From contig NC_091143.1 in NCBI RefSeq assembly GCF_041381155.1, forward strand, positions 27,901,331-27,965,330: a DNA stretch of 64,000 nucleotides. Reading direction: 5' to 3'. Of this stretch, positions 47,862-60,440 are shown piece after piece. How positions within the stretch are numbered: the stretch's first letter is position 1; each line of letters starts with the position of its first letter. Both the position numbers and the translations under genes were made by a program. Under the pieces are notes generated by a model, which saw only the letters and a program-made list of their open reading frames with translations, had not been told where the DNA came from and searched no databases. The stretch comes from Argopecten irradians. Lineage: Eukaryota; Mollusca; Bivalvia; Pectinida; Pectinidae.

Positions 47862-48011
47862 CGACGATCCCTCTAACAAAAACACCAATCATAGCCGAAA
47901 TTTCCGACTTTATGAAACCGGAAATCAAGAACCCAAGAGTTACCATAATAGAACCAATGACTGATTCGTTCCGGTAATTGATCTTCACTATCGCAATGGC
48001 GACCAGCGGAG
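47862..48011 (-). pseudogene. Copy B exon 3 (TM2-TM3), itself intact
   Basis: CTGCAG acceptor, 150 nt with no stop, and donor CG|GTGAGT. The residues APLVAIAIVKINYRNESVIG align with copy A throughout. It sits between exons with stops, so its survival is consistent with a young pseudogene. Confidence 0.85.
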
Positions 48012-48356
48012 CTGCAGCAGAATGAATAATACAACATTAAGGCCAATCCGTCAGGGATGGTTTCGTTATATGGCAGTTTAAAGGCCGTTTGAAGTGTAAA
48101 CGGTTGTGTTCTGTACCTGCTAAGGGATTTTAATAAGAATTCTGCAAGCGAGTATATTTTCGCGGTGACTAAATTACATATTTTCATGTGTAACGATAAT
48201 TTCACGGTGGTCCGAGTCCGTGAGTTACAGAAAGACGTTTTTAACTGACTTGAAGTTAAACCGTTTTGTGGAGATTTAGTTTCGAGAACAATAATCGCCT
48301 CCGAAGAAATTGAATTGCGCGCGAAAATAAGTTGATTTGCAGTAAAAGGAACATCT

Positions 48357-48489
48357 GGGCCTGGTTACTCAAAGGGTGATAACATGATGGTCTCATTTGC
48401 TACAAGACAACAAATAATCAATTTCATTTAAATGAAAATGTTGTTAAACAATTATAAGGCGTTAGTACACCCTTTGAACAAATGGGTCT
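48357..48489. mobile_element. Short MITE related to family M3
   Basis: GGGCCTGGTTACTCAAAGGG at the left and CACCCTTTGAACAAATGGGTC at the right; a palindromic ATTTAAAT lies at the centre. Confidence 0.6.
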
Positions 48490-48686
48490 ATGGTTTATTC
48501 ATACAACATAATGCAATAGGTGTGGTATGCGCAGAACAAGCTCTACAGAGATCAGACATGTACAGTTACAAAAGATAAGATATTCTAAGAGAGACCAAAG
48601 GTCCCAGTAATCACGAAAAGTACCAAAGCGACAATTCAACTTGGTGAAGCAACTACTCATCCCAAGGAATTTAGATGGATCGTTAC

Positions 48687-48822
48687 CTGCTAAGAGTCGA
48701 ATTTCAGTACAGGCTGTAATAATATCATCAGCTCAGTCTTTGCCAAAACTATCAGTCATGCTCTGTCTATTGAAGGATAATATAAGTACACATGCTGTAC
48801 TACATGTGTTTAACAAATGCAG
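48687..48822 (-). pseudogene. Copy B exon 2 (TM1), with in-frame stop
   Basis: LLNTCSTACVLILSFNRQSM and then IITACTEIRLLAG align with copy A exon 2; a TGA (48733-48735) lies between. The upstream DGGLTAW part is not matched. The donor AGCAG|GTAACG is kept. Confidence 0.85.
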
Positions 48823-49009
48823 TTCAATTTTGTTTGCAATGAACATTTGTATTTGCTTGAAATTTACTTCATCAGCCTTTAAAGGAAAAAATATGACGTT
48901 TGTATCGTCGCTTCTGATTGCCTAGTACACTGGGCTAATGACTTCATAGAAAAAAGTCTCTGGATGTATAGAATATTGTAAAGATATTATCAACAGTAAA
49001 TCTAATTAA

Positions 49010-49214
49010 TGGAGTGTGTTGCTTGGTTCTTCGACTGCATGGTTCAGTGTTACAGCACCATAAAAAGGAAAAAACAGTTCCGCTATACAAAAAGACACAA
49101 CACGAATATACCCCAAAACACGAACCTTGTATCCAAACAAGACACAACATTATATGGTTGTTCTGACATGACGGTGGCTGTTAATAGAACGTTGATTTAT
49201 CACACAAACACACA
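49010..49214 (+). repeat. SINE-like family R1, 5'-truncated diverged copy
   Basis: GGAGTGTGTTGCTTGGTTCT to GGCTGTTAATAGAACGTTGA with a worn tail. 49215-49801 holds nothing recognised. Confidence 0.75.
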
Positions 49215-49801
49215 GTAAAATCACTTTATCTGGAATTTAGGGCACTCAATTAATAGATAAATTCGAGGAATACAGGGTATTAGATATATAGAATAGACCA
49301 TCGACAGTCATAACTACGATATCAAATATGACAAATCACGTATGTCAAAGGCATTTTCAGTATTTAGTTGTTCATTTTTTATTTCTGTAAAAGTTATTAT
49401 CAATCGCTGCAATACTAATATTAGACAGAAAGGGATAAAAATACACTTTAAATAGACTGTATATAAACAAATTTAAAAGCTCAAAAACCTGTTTGGCGAA
49501 TACGTATTAAAAATGTGTTCTATTTTCAGGTTAATCAATAAGGGTTTTTCAGCACAATGTCACAATTTATTACAACGTACATGGATGACATAAATATCAA
49601 AACGCAGGCATCAGACTTATTACTTTAATTTGGAATGCATATATAATGTACATTATTATTTTATATATTGAGTATTTTTACAATTGTCATATTAATTTAT
49701 TTTGCCAACAACTTTTATTTTAAAGCGCTATGAATGTATACACATCACTTGTACCTACCACAAATATCGTTTGAGAGTGATTAGCATCTATTACCATCAA
49801 A

Positions 49802-50887
49802 TTATTGTCCATCTTGAGCATCTTCGATTATTAAAGAATTATTTTTGTCTTCGGAGAGCTCTTCCCCTTCTTCTGAATAAAGAATGGCCTCTAACGTATC
49901 TCGAGCGGCACTGCGTTTCTGTTGAGAACACCATGTTTCAACTTTCAGAAGTTTCCCATAGTAGAAGTCTCTCTCCTTTTCCATAGACCTGACTGTCATA
50001 TATAATTCCTCCAATCGGAGACCAATCAACACAAGCTCTTCCATTTCTGTTCTCCTCTTCTGCTCCCTAGACGAATGCGACTCCCGGCAGGTTTTTGAGT
50101 CGTTCCTTGAGGTTTTGAGTCGGGATACATTTTCACTGATCACGGTACTTGGCGGTTTGATATAGGAGTTTGACCTAGAACTGTTAGCTGTGATGGGGAG
50201 GCTGATACTTCCAGACGAAGCTGTTGTCACTCGACCCGGTCTCACCTTATTATGAACATTCACCATATACGCGGATGTCGGAACACTGTCAGTCTCAGAA
50301 TCCATTGAGCTCTGCATTCTTGTAGGACTTTCAAAGTGCGATACCACTCTTGAAATTTGAACATTTTTGGAATAGTTCTTAGCCTTGTTCAGCCCACTAT
50401 GTTTATTCGCCTGATTTTGGCTACGTGATTTTGCTTCCGCCCTTAGCAATATGTCGGTGCTAGATCGACTGGTCTCTGATCCAAGAGACAGACCAAACCG
50501 CGCTTCTGAGGCATTATATACTCGGTCATCATCATTGGCATCGAAGAACTTTTTAAACCAAACGAGAAAATCATAATTATCTTGAAATTTACCCTTTACG
50601 AGTCGCGCCACAGGAATATCCTTGGTTATGCCAAGCTCCGTAAAAGCAGTTTGAAGTAGCTTGAAATTCCGAATAAACTCGTGTTCAAGGTTGGTAGTGA
50701 AAAGTACGCGCTTTAGATTGACAACTCCGGGGTACAGAATGTCCATAAACTGACAGTATGCTGCCCCAGTGCACATGTCTTCTATCCTGTCATATGTTCC
50801 TTCCAGTTTGGTGTTAACCCATGTTAACAATTCCTTTCTACTGACATTATCAGCTTTGTTCCCGGTATCGTACACGTTCAGTGCCAT
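49802..50887 (-). CDS. MAPRE: EB1/MAPRE-like microtubule plus-end protein, single exon
   Basis: This 361-codon uninterrupted frame encodes an end-binding protein that tracks growing microtubule tips and recruits partners. Residues about 1-130 form the calponin-homology microtubule-binding domain: ALNVYDT, LLTWVN, GAAYCQFMDILYPG, LVKGKFQDNYDFLVWFKKFFDAN. A Ser/Asn-rich linker of about 150 residues follows, longer than in human EB proteins (268-327 residues overall). The C-terminal EB-homology domain carries EKERDFYYGKLLKVE, the hydrophobic coiled-coil dimer seed. The acidic C-terminal EEY/F tail used by CAP-Gly partners is absent; it ends EDAQDGQ. Animal MAPRE genes normally have introns, so this looks like a retrogene; the frame has no stop or frameshift. 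Met at 50887 is chosen because it starts the CH-domain homology. Confidence 0.9.
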   Translation of the reverse strand: MALNVYDTGNKADNVSRKELLTWVNTKLEGTYDRIEDMCTGAAYCQFMDILYPGVVNLKRVLFTTNLEHEFIRNFKLLQTAFTELGITKDIPVARLVKGKFQDNYDFLVWFKKFFDANDDDRVYNASEARFGLSLGSETSRSSTDILLRAEAKSRSQNQANKHSGLNKAKNYSKNVQISRVVSHFESPTRMQSSMDSETDSVPTSAYMVNVHNKVRPGRVTTASSGSISLPITANSSRSNSYIKPPSTVISENVSRLKTSRNDSKTCRESHSSREQKRRTEMEELVLIGLRLEELYMTVRSMEKERDFYYGKLLKVETWCSQQKRSAARDTLEAILYSEEGEELSEDKNNSLIIEDAQDGQ

Positions 50888-51363
50888 AACAAATATCCAA
50901 CTACCGAAATTTCACTGTTTGTCCAACAATCGAGTACAACACAACATCATGTCAATAAAATCGGACAGGATCAGGTGTCATACCATAGCCTCGTTATCAG
51001 CATAGCACAACAGACAATAACATTTTTACCAGAGATAGTTCAATGGCGCAGAACCAATTTTAATGTGTTTGTTTCACATATCACATTAATTATTCATTCA
51101 TGTGCAAAAGTATGTTTACTCAAGCGGAACTTCGTTATTGACTCGCTAATCAGCCTAGATGAAATCACAATTACTGTTTATCAAAATTTGGAATATTGTT
51201 TAAGCCTTTAATTCATTCATATAAATCTTCTGTCCACACAAATATTGAAAAAGTTTTATAATGCACATGATTTGGTTATATACATGTACCCTAAAAATGT
51301 CCTTTTTATTGTAAAAAGTCGTTCATCTATCCTACATTTGTACGTGTATACTATTTTAGTTCA

Positions 51364-51565
51364 CCTGGCCCGAAGGGCTGGTGAGCTTATGCCATGGCGC
51401 GCGGAGGTCCGTCAACATTTCCTATAAATCGCTACTTGTCATAGCGGTATACAGGGATTGTAACCAAAGGCCAAAATCATATTTAAGGGAAGGGGAACAG
51501 GGTTATTTATTTTTGTGCTTTGGCCCCACTGGACAGGAGGGTCGGGGTCCAATTTGGGAAACAGA
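51364..51565 (+). repeat. Bivalve dispersed repeat (CTGGCCCGAAGGGCTGGTGAG)
   Basis: CCTGGCCCGAAGGGCTGGTG then GCTTATGCCATGGCGCGCGG is a repeat I recognise as widespread in bivalves. Only one copy occurs here, so its limits are approximate. Confidence 0.6.
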
Positions 51566-54434
51566 TGTAATTGGAGTGATTGACTATTGACTTTATTAGA
51601 ACACTAGTGTGTATGGTTGATTCTTGAACTGATTTAAAGATGAGTGTGAAAGGTTATCATATCGTATGGAAATGATGTGTATTTTGCATTAGGACAATAT
51701 ATTGTTCTTGTAATCATTGACTATCATAAGCGTTATCTTCGAATTTGGTAACAGTAATCGTCTGAGCCTAACTCGATTTGCCGTCTTCTACTTCCAGAAT
51801 ATAATTTCCGTTCACTCGATTGTAACTCTTCTACCTCTGAAGGTTCTTCTGTCTATAGGCCGGAAGATCTTCTTAGAAGACTTCTCTTCTTAGAAGAGCA
51901 GAAATCGATGCGAGTTGAGCTCCGACCAGCAAGAGAAGTTGATAGATTTGCGTAGGTATTATTAATTTTAAACATTACATTAACACTATTAAAAACACGA
52001 ATGATGTATTCGTATACATCATGAATAAATAATCTAGTCGCTATTTATAAAAAGCGGCTCGACTGGTTACTAAGGATGGATTTACAGTACATTAATTTCC
52101 TAATATCATCGTGTCATTATCACAGGGCGGCGTGTTATATGTTGATACGTGTATCAGATAATATCGATATAATTCCAGCTGCATTTTAAAAGCATTAAAT
52201 ATCACAAATATCAAACCAAATACACGTAAAACATCCAGTCGTATTAGACCTACGCGAGAATCTGAAAATAATTTGATTGCATATATTTATCGTAGGTTTT
52301 GATTATGAATTCTAATTGATAAGAAATATGACATTCAATTTCAAATTTCTAAACATTCCTAAAGTATCAATCGCATTACACGAACGTGAACCTGATCGAT
52401 TAGTAGAGAGCCCGGTTGCAGTAATTATTAGAATACATAATTATGTAGTTTAAGTTTTCAAGTACATTATTTTGTAGAAAAATTATGTTATAATATCCCT
52501 AATGTTGCGATCGAAGGGGTTGTACAACGTTTATTACTACCATTAAGTCTATGTGCACTCATTGTGTGACAATGACTTGTGTTCAATGTTACTTGAACTG
52601 ATTCATGTTTCACTACTAGTGTTAACTATACAATAATCATTCGTCATGCAATATTAGGTTTGAAACATGTACACCAATAAACCGATGATAGCGTCCAGAC
52701 TAACGGGATATTATCTAAATTAACTTTTTTTCATGTTAAAACTAAATTATTATTTCAAAAACAGGACATTCATAAATGAGCCCTCTCCTTAAAGAGGGAC
52801 AAATTAACTTTTAATTATGAACTACCAAACCCAACTACTTTTACTACTTTTGACTCTTCTAAAGCATGGTATGACTATACTCTCCTTATAACATGAACTA
52901 TTCGCGTGTACTTTATTTCGCGTTTGGAACGATAATTTTTTTCGTGGGTATCAAAAAATAACCTGAGTGACGTTACCATCATCACTATGAATGTAAAAGT
53001 CATACGCTGTTGCTATACAGGTTTCATTACATACGTTTTTGGTAGAATTTTCCGCCTTTATCCGTGTACAATAAAAACCGAAGACAACGTTAACTGGAAT
53101 GTCTTGTTTTGTAGTTTGAGTTTTTCATTGAACCATTTACAATCGACTGATTGACAGCTGTCAATCAATTAACCCGCACGTGACATTTGTTCAGACATGT
53201 TAGGTACATGTGCGTTTTAGAATACAAGGTATGGCTTCATACTGCCTAGTGCTCAGTCATGAATGATAGTTAAATAATATACCTGGACTGTGGAAATGTT
53301 TCATTTAAATACATAAATAAGTTGTTTAGTCCGCCGTCAGACCGATAAATTGTTCTAATTGGATGCTATATAATATTCAACACAACTGCTCATTTTAAGA
53401 CAGTATAAATCATATTTAACGGAAATAATTTTTAGATTTATATGTGTCAAATCCATAGTATTTAATTTAAAGGTAGATTTTATATGTGATAGAGTTATAA
53501 TGTAAACAATCTGAATGTAATTTATACACGGGGCATTTCATATTTCTTGATGAAAACGCTTGACTATAAAATTATTACGCGGACTTTTCAGTCAAGCCAA
53601 TCTTGTACATTGTGAGACGATACCAAACCGATGGCGATTCTCGTTGCAAGATTTAAGGAATAGATGTTTATTTTGTTGAGGTTATGAGGGTATAATGATA
53701 ATGATAATTAAAATACACATATTTTTTCTCTCTATTAAAATACATATTTTTTCGTCAACGAATTCGATTGAACAGCTGATTGGAATCGAGTCATTCATAT
53801 GTTCCCGCCAAAAGTGAGGTCATGACCCCACGTTGCTACGTCATCGTCTATTCACGTAACAATAGAATCGCCGCGCGTATTGTGCGAACATTATACACTG
53901 ATAATGATAATACTAGAAAGCATGGTTATTTAGTCCATGTCAGTGAAAACTGTAAATATTGATATATATAAATATAAAACAAAACATGCATAAAAAAAAT
54001 CAAGAAATCAAGCTATCAAAACACAAACATTAAGATAATAACCACTTAGGTATACATGTATACAGCTGTATATATTTAATGGAATATGCATTTTTTAAGC
54101 ATTTTAGCTCTTTGCTAGGCCACCAGAATTTCGGAACACAAAATCCAAATTTGAGGATTAGTACTAGTATCAAAATGGAAAATAAATGTAAATAAATTGA
54201 AAACAATGCTTACATTATTGTAAACAATGCTAACAGTTAGGTAATTTATTCAAAGACAAATGGCACAGTTGAAACTCATTTAAGTAGAATGTGGTAACAT
54301 TACACTACAGACTCTCGGATCTATATAAAAACCTGTAGTATTTTCGCGATTTTGTCGAATGTTGACATGATCGTTAAAATTGGATTCGCAAGAGAGTAAT
54401 ATTTAAGGATTAACTTGAATATTTTTTTTTTTGA

Positions 54435-54534
54435 GTTATGAAGATATAACACAAAAAATTGAGTGTAGTCTAAATAACCGCTTCGCGGTTTATGTTGAGA
54501 GTACACTCAGATTTTTGTGTTATATCTCCATAAC
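54435..54534. repeat. Nested hairpin, 33-bp arms with GC inner stem
   Basis: GTTATGAAGATATAACACAA opens the left arm and its complement closes the right arm with about three mismatches. The loop contains AACCGCTTCGCGGTT, itself a short perfect hairpin. Confidence 0.88.
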
Positions 54535-57500
54535 ATAAAACAAATGGATCCTTATAATTCAATTTACTAAAGATAATCTCTTCAATATTCAAAATTCATC
54601 TTGGGACTCTTTTGTCTATGAAACCATTACGCCGTCATCTCAGCCAATCAGAATTCGAAGCAACGTTACAAACGGCGACGCCATTTTTTTCCTTTATGGT
54701 TTGATAAAGTTAATTTTTAAGCCAATGAAAATGTTCGTAACAAGCAAAATTGAATTATATGAGTATATTACATGTTTATGTATATTCGAGAAGCCAGATC
54801 GCGATCGTTGTGTCTGTTACAAATAAGTTGCCCATTTCAATTAGAAACCATTATTTTTCAACAAAAAATAGGTGACTATACGGTCACTGTAATTATTATC
54901 TATATTGCTTAGAATGTAATGACAACAATACTAATATAAAAATGTACAACAACAGCATAATACTTTATTGACAATACAAAAGTTCATCTTGAAGACAATG
55001 TTTGCACCTTTAAAAAATAATAAAAAAAACAGTTCGAGCAAAACATTCTCCTTACCGCATGCTCAGGTATGTCATCCATAGTTAGTCAAATTATTCACAT
55101 TCACAAAATAAACTTTTGTAGTCGAATTTAAAGTGTCGGAAGTATGTCACGTTACTCGTTGTTTGCCAGCCGTTATTGTTTTTAGAATGCATGAAGCTGG
55201 TAGTCGTGCACGTAAACTTTATAAATATTTTCATAACGGTTGAGTTATTCAGCGGAATTTTAACAGTCCACTGCATAATACTTGGAAAGGGGGCAATACA
55301 GACACTTGTTTCGTTTTGCCGTTCATATGCTAATATTCGATACCTGTACCTTTAAATCGGATAATCTTAAGCTTATCTTCAACGTACAGTAAATTGTGTA
55401 TGTTGTGTAAATATAGAGAAGGAATTAGACACAAATTAAACATTTTTTTTCAAAAACCAAATAATGCATTCGTTCAATACAACAATATTAAATTTTTTTT
55501 TTTTTGAATATGACACCATATTCAATTAGTCTTTTACGTTATCGAATAACACTTTATACATATGTGTACTAAAGTATCAAAAAATTGTTCATATTGATGT
55601 CAATTAGATTTTTTTTTTTTTCAAACTGGAATCACTATAAACAAACATTATACCGCGATTTGTGTTCGTAGTTTCGCTATCAAAGTTCCATCTAATTTGC
55701 GGAAGTTAATTTCCGTGAATTAATATCTTCCACAATTCATGCATAATTAAAATGAAAGGTGTTTCCAATCAATTTCAAATCCGAAGTCACCGCGAAAATG
55801 CTTGGAAACGAAAATCGTGAAATTTAGAAGCCGCGAAAGAAAATTAGGTTAGTTTACATAACGGTATATCAATTGAATATTTTAATTAGATTATGATTTT
55901 CAAACGAAACATTCTGTAAAATAATGAAAAAATTTTCTCAAAAAGATGAACAAAAATTGTATGCAGACTTCCTACAGGAGTAAATCTGTAGGAACTATAC
56001 TAATTCTGGTTTCGATTTCCGATTTGAAAGGAAATTAACTGAAAATAATTATACACAAGTCAGTTTATAAATGACTCCAGTACATGTTCCTAGAATAGAA
56101 ATTGGTAAGGAAATAGACAATTACTCCTAAGTGATCCTTTTGAAATTCTATAAACGATTTTTGGATTCAAGTAAGCATTGCATAACCCCATATGATTGAA
56201 AAAATATCTATTTTAAGAAAAAAAATTGTATCAGGTTTTGCTTACATAAACTTAATGTAATGTAAATAGCAATTTCATTTTTTCACATGGAAGATTTTTT
56301 TTTTTACTCAGATAAGACAATATCACTAATATGAGCAATTTCCTTATCATTTCAGTGTAATTTTTCTCATCACCTCATTTTTGTGCTAATGTTAATGTGG
56401 TAATATGATGCTAATTGGAAACTAATTATTCGTTTGTATTTTGTTTGGGGAAAAACCTTATGAAAATGAATACTGGTTCCACAAAGCTTTTACCAAAACA
56501 GCATGGCATCACTGATTTTTTTTTATCTATTTTCTTATTGCACGATATAAAAAAACAGTCCGATAACAGAATAAAGAAAAACTAAAACAAAGATATCAAA
56601 CAACTAATATGGGGAAATAAGTTACAATGTATATCACTTATAATGGCAAAGCGTTATATTTGCACCGAAAAGGCCCGCCCGGACGATATATTTATCACAA
56701 AGTACAAATTTGGATTACCAACCTCTTCCTCATTTTACGATTAGTCTTTCTATATTGTCTGGTAATTTGTATTCGACATCATAACATTTTTTTGTACAAA
56801 TCACAAAGTTTTTGGTATTCGACACATACGTTGACAAATCAGACAAGATCATTTATACATATATGCACGAGTTCCATCATGGCATCCTTAATAAATTCAA
56901 TAAACACAATAACAATCAATGAAGCAAAAAATTGTATAACAGTTGAAATTATATAGACATGAAATAATAGCGTTCCATAAAATCAAATAAATGCAGAATT
57001 TCAAAAACAAAACACTCATAGAGGTTTGACAACAAATACATGATTTATAACAATATTTGAATTATTTTGGAGAACATGTCATTAGCGGTTTCTTATTTCA
57101 AAATAAGGTTGGCAGAACAAAAGAAAAGAAAGAAATGGGTGTTCTTTTCTCTACTTTGATATGAAGGAATTTTAAATCGGGCCGGTGGATTTATAACGTT
57201 GAAGTTGGATCTTTAAATCATAATGTATACTTCCAATTTTAAGAATGTGAAGAATCACATCGCATTTAACCTTGGTTGAAAAGAAACTATCAAATTAAAA
57301 TACAGATGAATTTTAATCAAATACATTAATATAGAAAAAAAATCATTATTTAAGCGTTAAGTGCTAAAAAAAAATAATATGTCTTCTTGGGTTACCCTAA
57401 CCAACCCTATTTTTTTAACGCCCGACCATAATTTTTCCACTATTTCTACGGAAAAAATAAAAGTAGGAATGTCGATCTCAGACTCCGATTTCCGGCCATT

Positions 57501-58036
57501 ATTTTAGATTGAAAGACAAAAAAAAATATTTTCATATGACTAATGCCTAGCAACTCGGGCTGTAATGTACAAGTTGGTCGAGTGGAATACTTATAAGTGG
57601 TTTTGGTATCATCATAAAGAAACAAACGTTTATAACCAATATACCCACACGGCTGTTAATATAAAATTGGTCGAAAGCAAATATTACTAAAAGTATAACA
57701 TTAGGGACTTTCATACCGTGTATCCCATGATTACTCAGGTACATTGTTCAGTGGTTGGTGACAATCATGCAACACAGATTTGGCGGACGATGTTAACTAC
57801 GTCCCTACCTAGATGCAGACTTGTGTTTTAACCCCGTTCGTGAATTGCTGATCATCGTGGTAGTTAGGAATCGTAAACAGTAGGAGTCGTTTACTGGTTG
57901 GGAATTGTACGATTCCTGGAAAGTAGACACTAAATCGTCTTGTTTCGTTTTGCTGGTTCAGCAGAACTTAATTTATATGTGCTAATATTCGACACCTATT
58001 TGGGTGTACGATTAAATCATATATGTCAAGGCTTAC

Positions 58037-58399
58037 TTAAAGATGCTCCACCGCTGACAAATGGTATTTTTTCACTATCAAAAACAGGAGCAGACGATTT
58101 ATTATTTTTCTTCAGTTACAAAAGTTACTTACTTTACACCATTACCACCATTGAAAAGTTTGGGCTTCTTATTTTACTTTAAGTTGAAAATATAAAAAAT
58201 AATGAATTGCATCCCGAAAAAATTCCGTGCCATTTTATCCTATATCATATAAGTACCGATTGTGCATGCACCAAAGGCAAAACAAATTATTTTATATTAT
58301 ATTTTGTGTTAATTAGACATACATATACACGATTAAACACCAATTATTGTTAAAATGATGAATATCATTTATGGTCTGTCGGCGGTGGAGCATCTTTAA
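58037..58399. mobile_element. MITE family M1 copy
   Basis: 363 bp from TTAAAGATGCTCCACCGCTG to GGCGGTGGAGCATCTTTAA. The following 58400-59744 shows only a short TIR-like remnant (58480-58615) and no gene. Confidence 0.9.
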
Positions 58400-59744
58400 A
58401 ATATGTGTTATTAAATCGTAGAATGGTATAAGGCAAATGTTTAATATATCAATATAAGTCAAACCTGTATTAGGTAACATCAAGGGTATTAATAAAAATT
58501 ATCTTTATGGACAGGCGTCCTTTATAAGAGGTAATATAAACTATATAGTAAATTATATCAAATTAGATTGATGTGTCTGGCCTTTATAGTTAGGTGGCCA
58601 ATATATACAGGTTGTTACATAAAATAAATGCATTTCATAGCAAATTTGACTGTACAAGTTCATGTATGTGTTTTTTATAAAAAAGTGACAATTAATAGCA
58701 CATTACTTAAACAAATTATAGGACGTATCACGGTAAGTGAATTAACTATTCTAACATTATGGTTGTTCAAATCTTTATACATATAGATAGAATTGTAATG
58801 TTTTAAATGAACGATAACGCGCACAATGCGTAGACGATATTCTTATTTCAGAATAACTGACGACTTTTTATTATAAATTTCTTTCGTAATAGTATTTATG
58901 CTATATCTGTATTTCTGGTAACCCTATCGACGTTTTAATGATACATGTAGTGCCAACCCGAATTTAACAATGAAGAATATTGCTTCGTTGTAGGACATTT
59001 TATTAGGATTTCATGCAAACGGATTCGTTAACAACTCTGGAAACAAATGCAAGATATATTACATATTAAGTTAGATTTCAGGTCTCATAGCAAGAAAACT
59101 TGTGAAGAGTAAGGGGGGAAAGGGTGATAGTGGTTGTGGTGGGGTGGGGGGAGGTTAGCTACCTACCAACCAACCTCCTTTTAAAAGAATGTTACCAGGA
59201 ACACATGTTTTTCTTTTTTTTCCTATACAAATATCACAATCATTATGACCGATTATTACATATACGTACAGTAAGTCCGTATGCACTCAACTAGCTATAG
59301 ACAATGACTCATGTTGCATGTTATGTGAATTGGCCCATGCCTAGCTACCCGTATTAACTATAAACGCTATTTTGTTATGGAATATGGGGTTAGAATCAAT
59401 ACCTCTATGAATTAATATAATACCATAGTAGCCCATTTGTATTGGAATATAAGCGTCTTTTTATCAGATAAATCAAAACCCTTATCAGATATAACATACA
59501 GTAGTAAAATATAATTGCTTACGGTAAATAAAACATAATCAACACGAATAGGTATAAACACATTCCCAGAGCGATGGGAAAACCCTGAAACGCTACATTT
59601 AAAAACAAAATCGGTCAGCTGTCCAAACATTTAACCATAACTGGTTTATAAACATTGTCTGTTGATGTTAAGGATTTGGACAACTGACCGGTTTTTATGT
59701 GATCTTTTACGAGTCTAAGAAGTTTTTTGTTTTATTTTCACGAG

Positions 59745-60020
59745 CCTTCATCTGAACGCTCGCCTCTGTGAAGAAGGCTCTGGGTTCCGTCCCCTAGTCG
59801 AGACACACCATATAGTCTATTAAAGGTTAAGTTTCTGCTTAGCGTTCAACATACAGGGAAAAGGACGACCGGTTTGGCCGTTGTCAGTAAAATGTGACCG
59901 GATGGGTTTATGCTGAATGGTGTCTCTGGTGGTATTTTTCATTGATAAGCGCTATAAAACGAGCAAAAGTTTCCACTTCTGCAAAGAGACGCAACACGAA
60001 TATGCCGCAGCCTCCCAAAA
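59745..60020 (+). repeat. SINE-like family R1, diverged middle part
   Basis: From about GAAGAAGGCTCTGGGTTCCG through TGCTTAGCGTTCAACATACAG to AATATGCCGCAGCCTCCCAA. The 3' tail is absent. Confidence 0.75.
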
Positions 60021-60227
60021 TAACAGTCATCGGCATTCATTCTTCCATCATAAATGTACTATTCAAGGCTGGAATGTTCTTCCTCCAGATCTGGTAACTT
60101 AAATAACTTGACTGCTTCAAACCACGTCTTTCATCTCTCCAATAATTTGCATGTCTATAATTTTCTCTACACCTAGTCATAACTTTACAATACCGACACT
60201 GTCGGTCGAGTATTAGTTAGACAGCAA

Positions 60228-60440
60228 GGCCGTTTTCGTTTATTCGGAACAACCGGTTCGACCTCTGGTTAAAGTAATTATTTCAAGTATAAATCCTTAC
60301 GGACCTGCAGATTTTTTATACAGGCCTGTGAGGGCTTTGCCAAGGCTCGTCTGAAAATAATGTAAAATCACCAGGTCCGTCTTTAATTAATAAACGAACA
60401 ACTAGGTCCAATCAGTCAAACCGTATAATCGAAAACGGCC
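60228..60440. mobile_element. 213-bp MITE with GGCCGTTTTCG ends
   Basis: GGCCGTTTTCGTTTATTCGG at the left and CCGTATAATCGAAAACGGCC at the right are inverted with two mismatches in 20. The target duplication is not certain. Confidence 0.8.

Larger units (their letters stand above)
34767..48822 (-). pseudogene. SLC16/MCT-like transporter pseudogene (copy B)
   Basis: Four exons equivalent to exons 2-5 of copy A are present in the same order and strand: 48822-48687, 48011-47862, 37651-37192 and about 35026-34767. Lesions seen are: an in-frame TGA at 48733-48735 in exon 2, which also loses its DGG-containing 5' part; a frameshift near 37390 and an in-frame TAA at 37223-37225 in exon 4; a 47-bp triplication over the exon 4 acceptor; a lost donor and a TAG at the end of exon 5; and an upstream foldback at exon 5. 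Exon 3 is intact with the same 150-nt length. Equivalents of exons 1, 6 and 7 were not found. Residue similarity to copy A remains high, so this is a fairly recent tandem duplicate. The exon 3-4 intron contains a >6-kb repeat. Confidence 0.85.
50888..58036. other. Long stretch without supported genes
   Basis: AT-rich DNA with only short frames. Named items inside are a bivalve repeat (51364-51565) and a hairpin (54435-54534). I found no splice-linked exons here. Confidence 0.45.

Noticed and set aside
24774-58182. A ~60-codon frame (…SLSKTG.DDL…FFSYK…) open in several M1 copies
   Set aside because: It lies entirely inside the MITE and is broken in the 15365 copy; the similarity is that of the repeat and not of selected protein.
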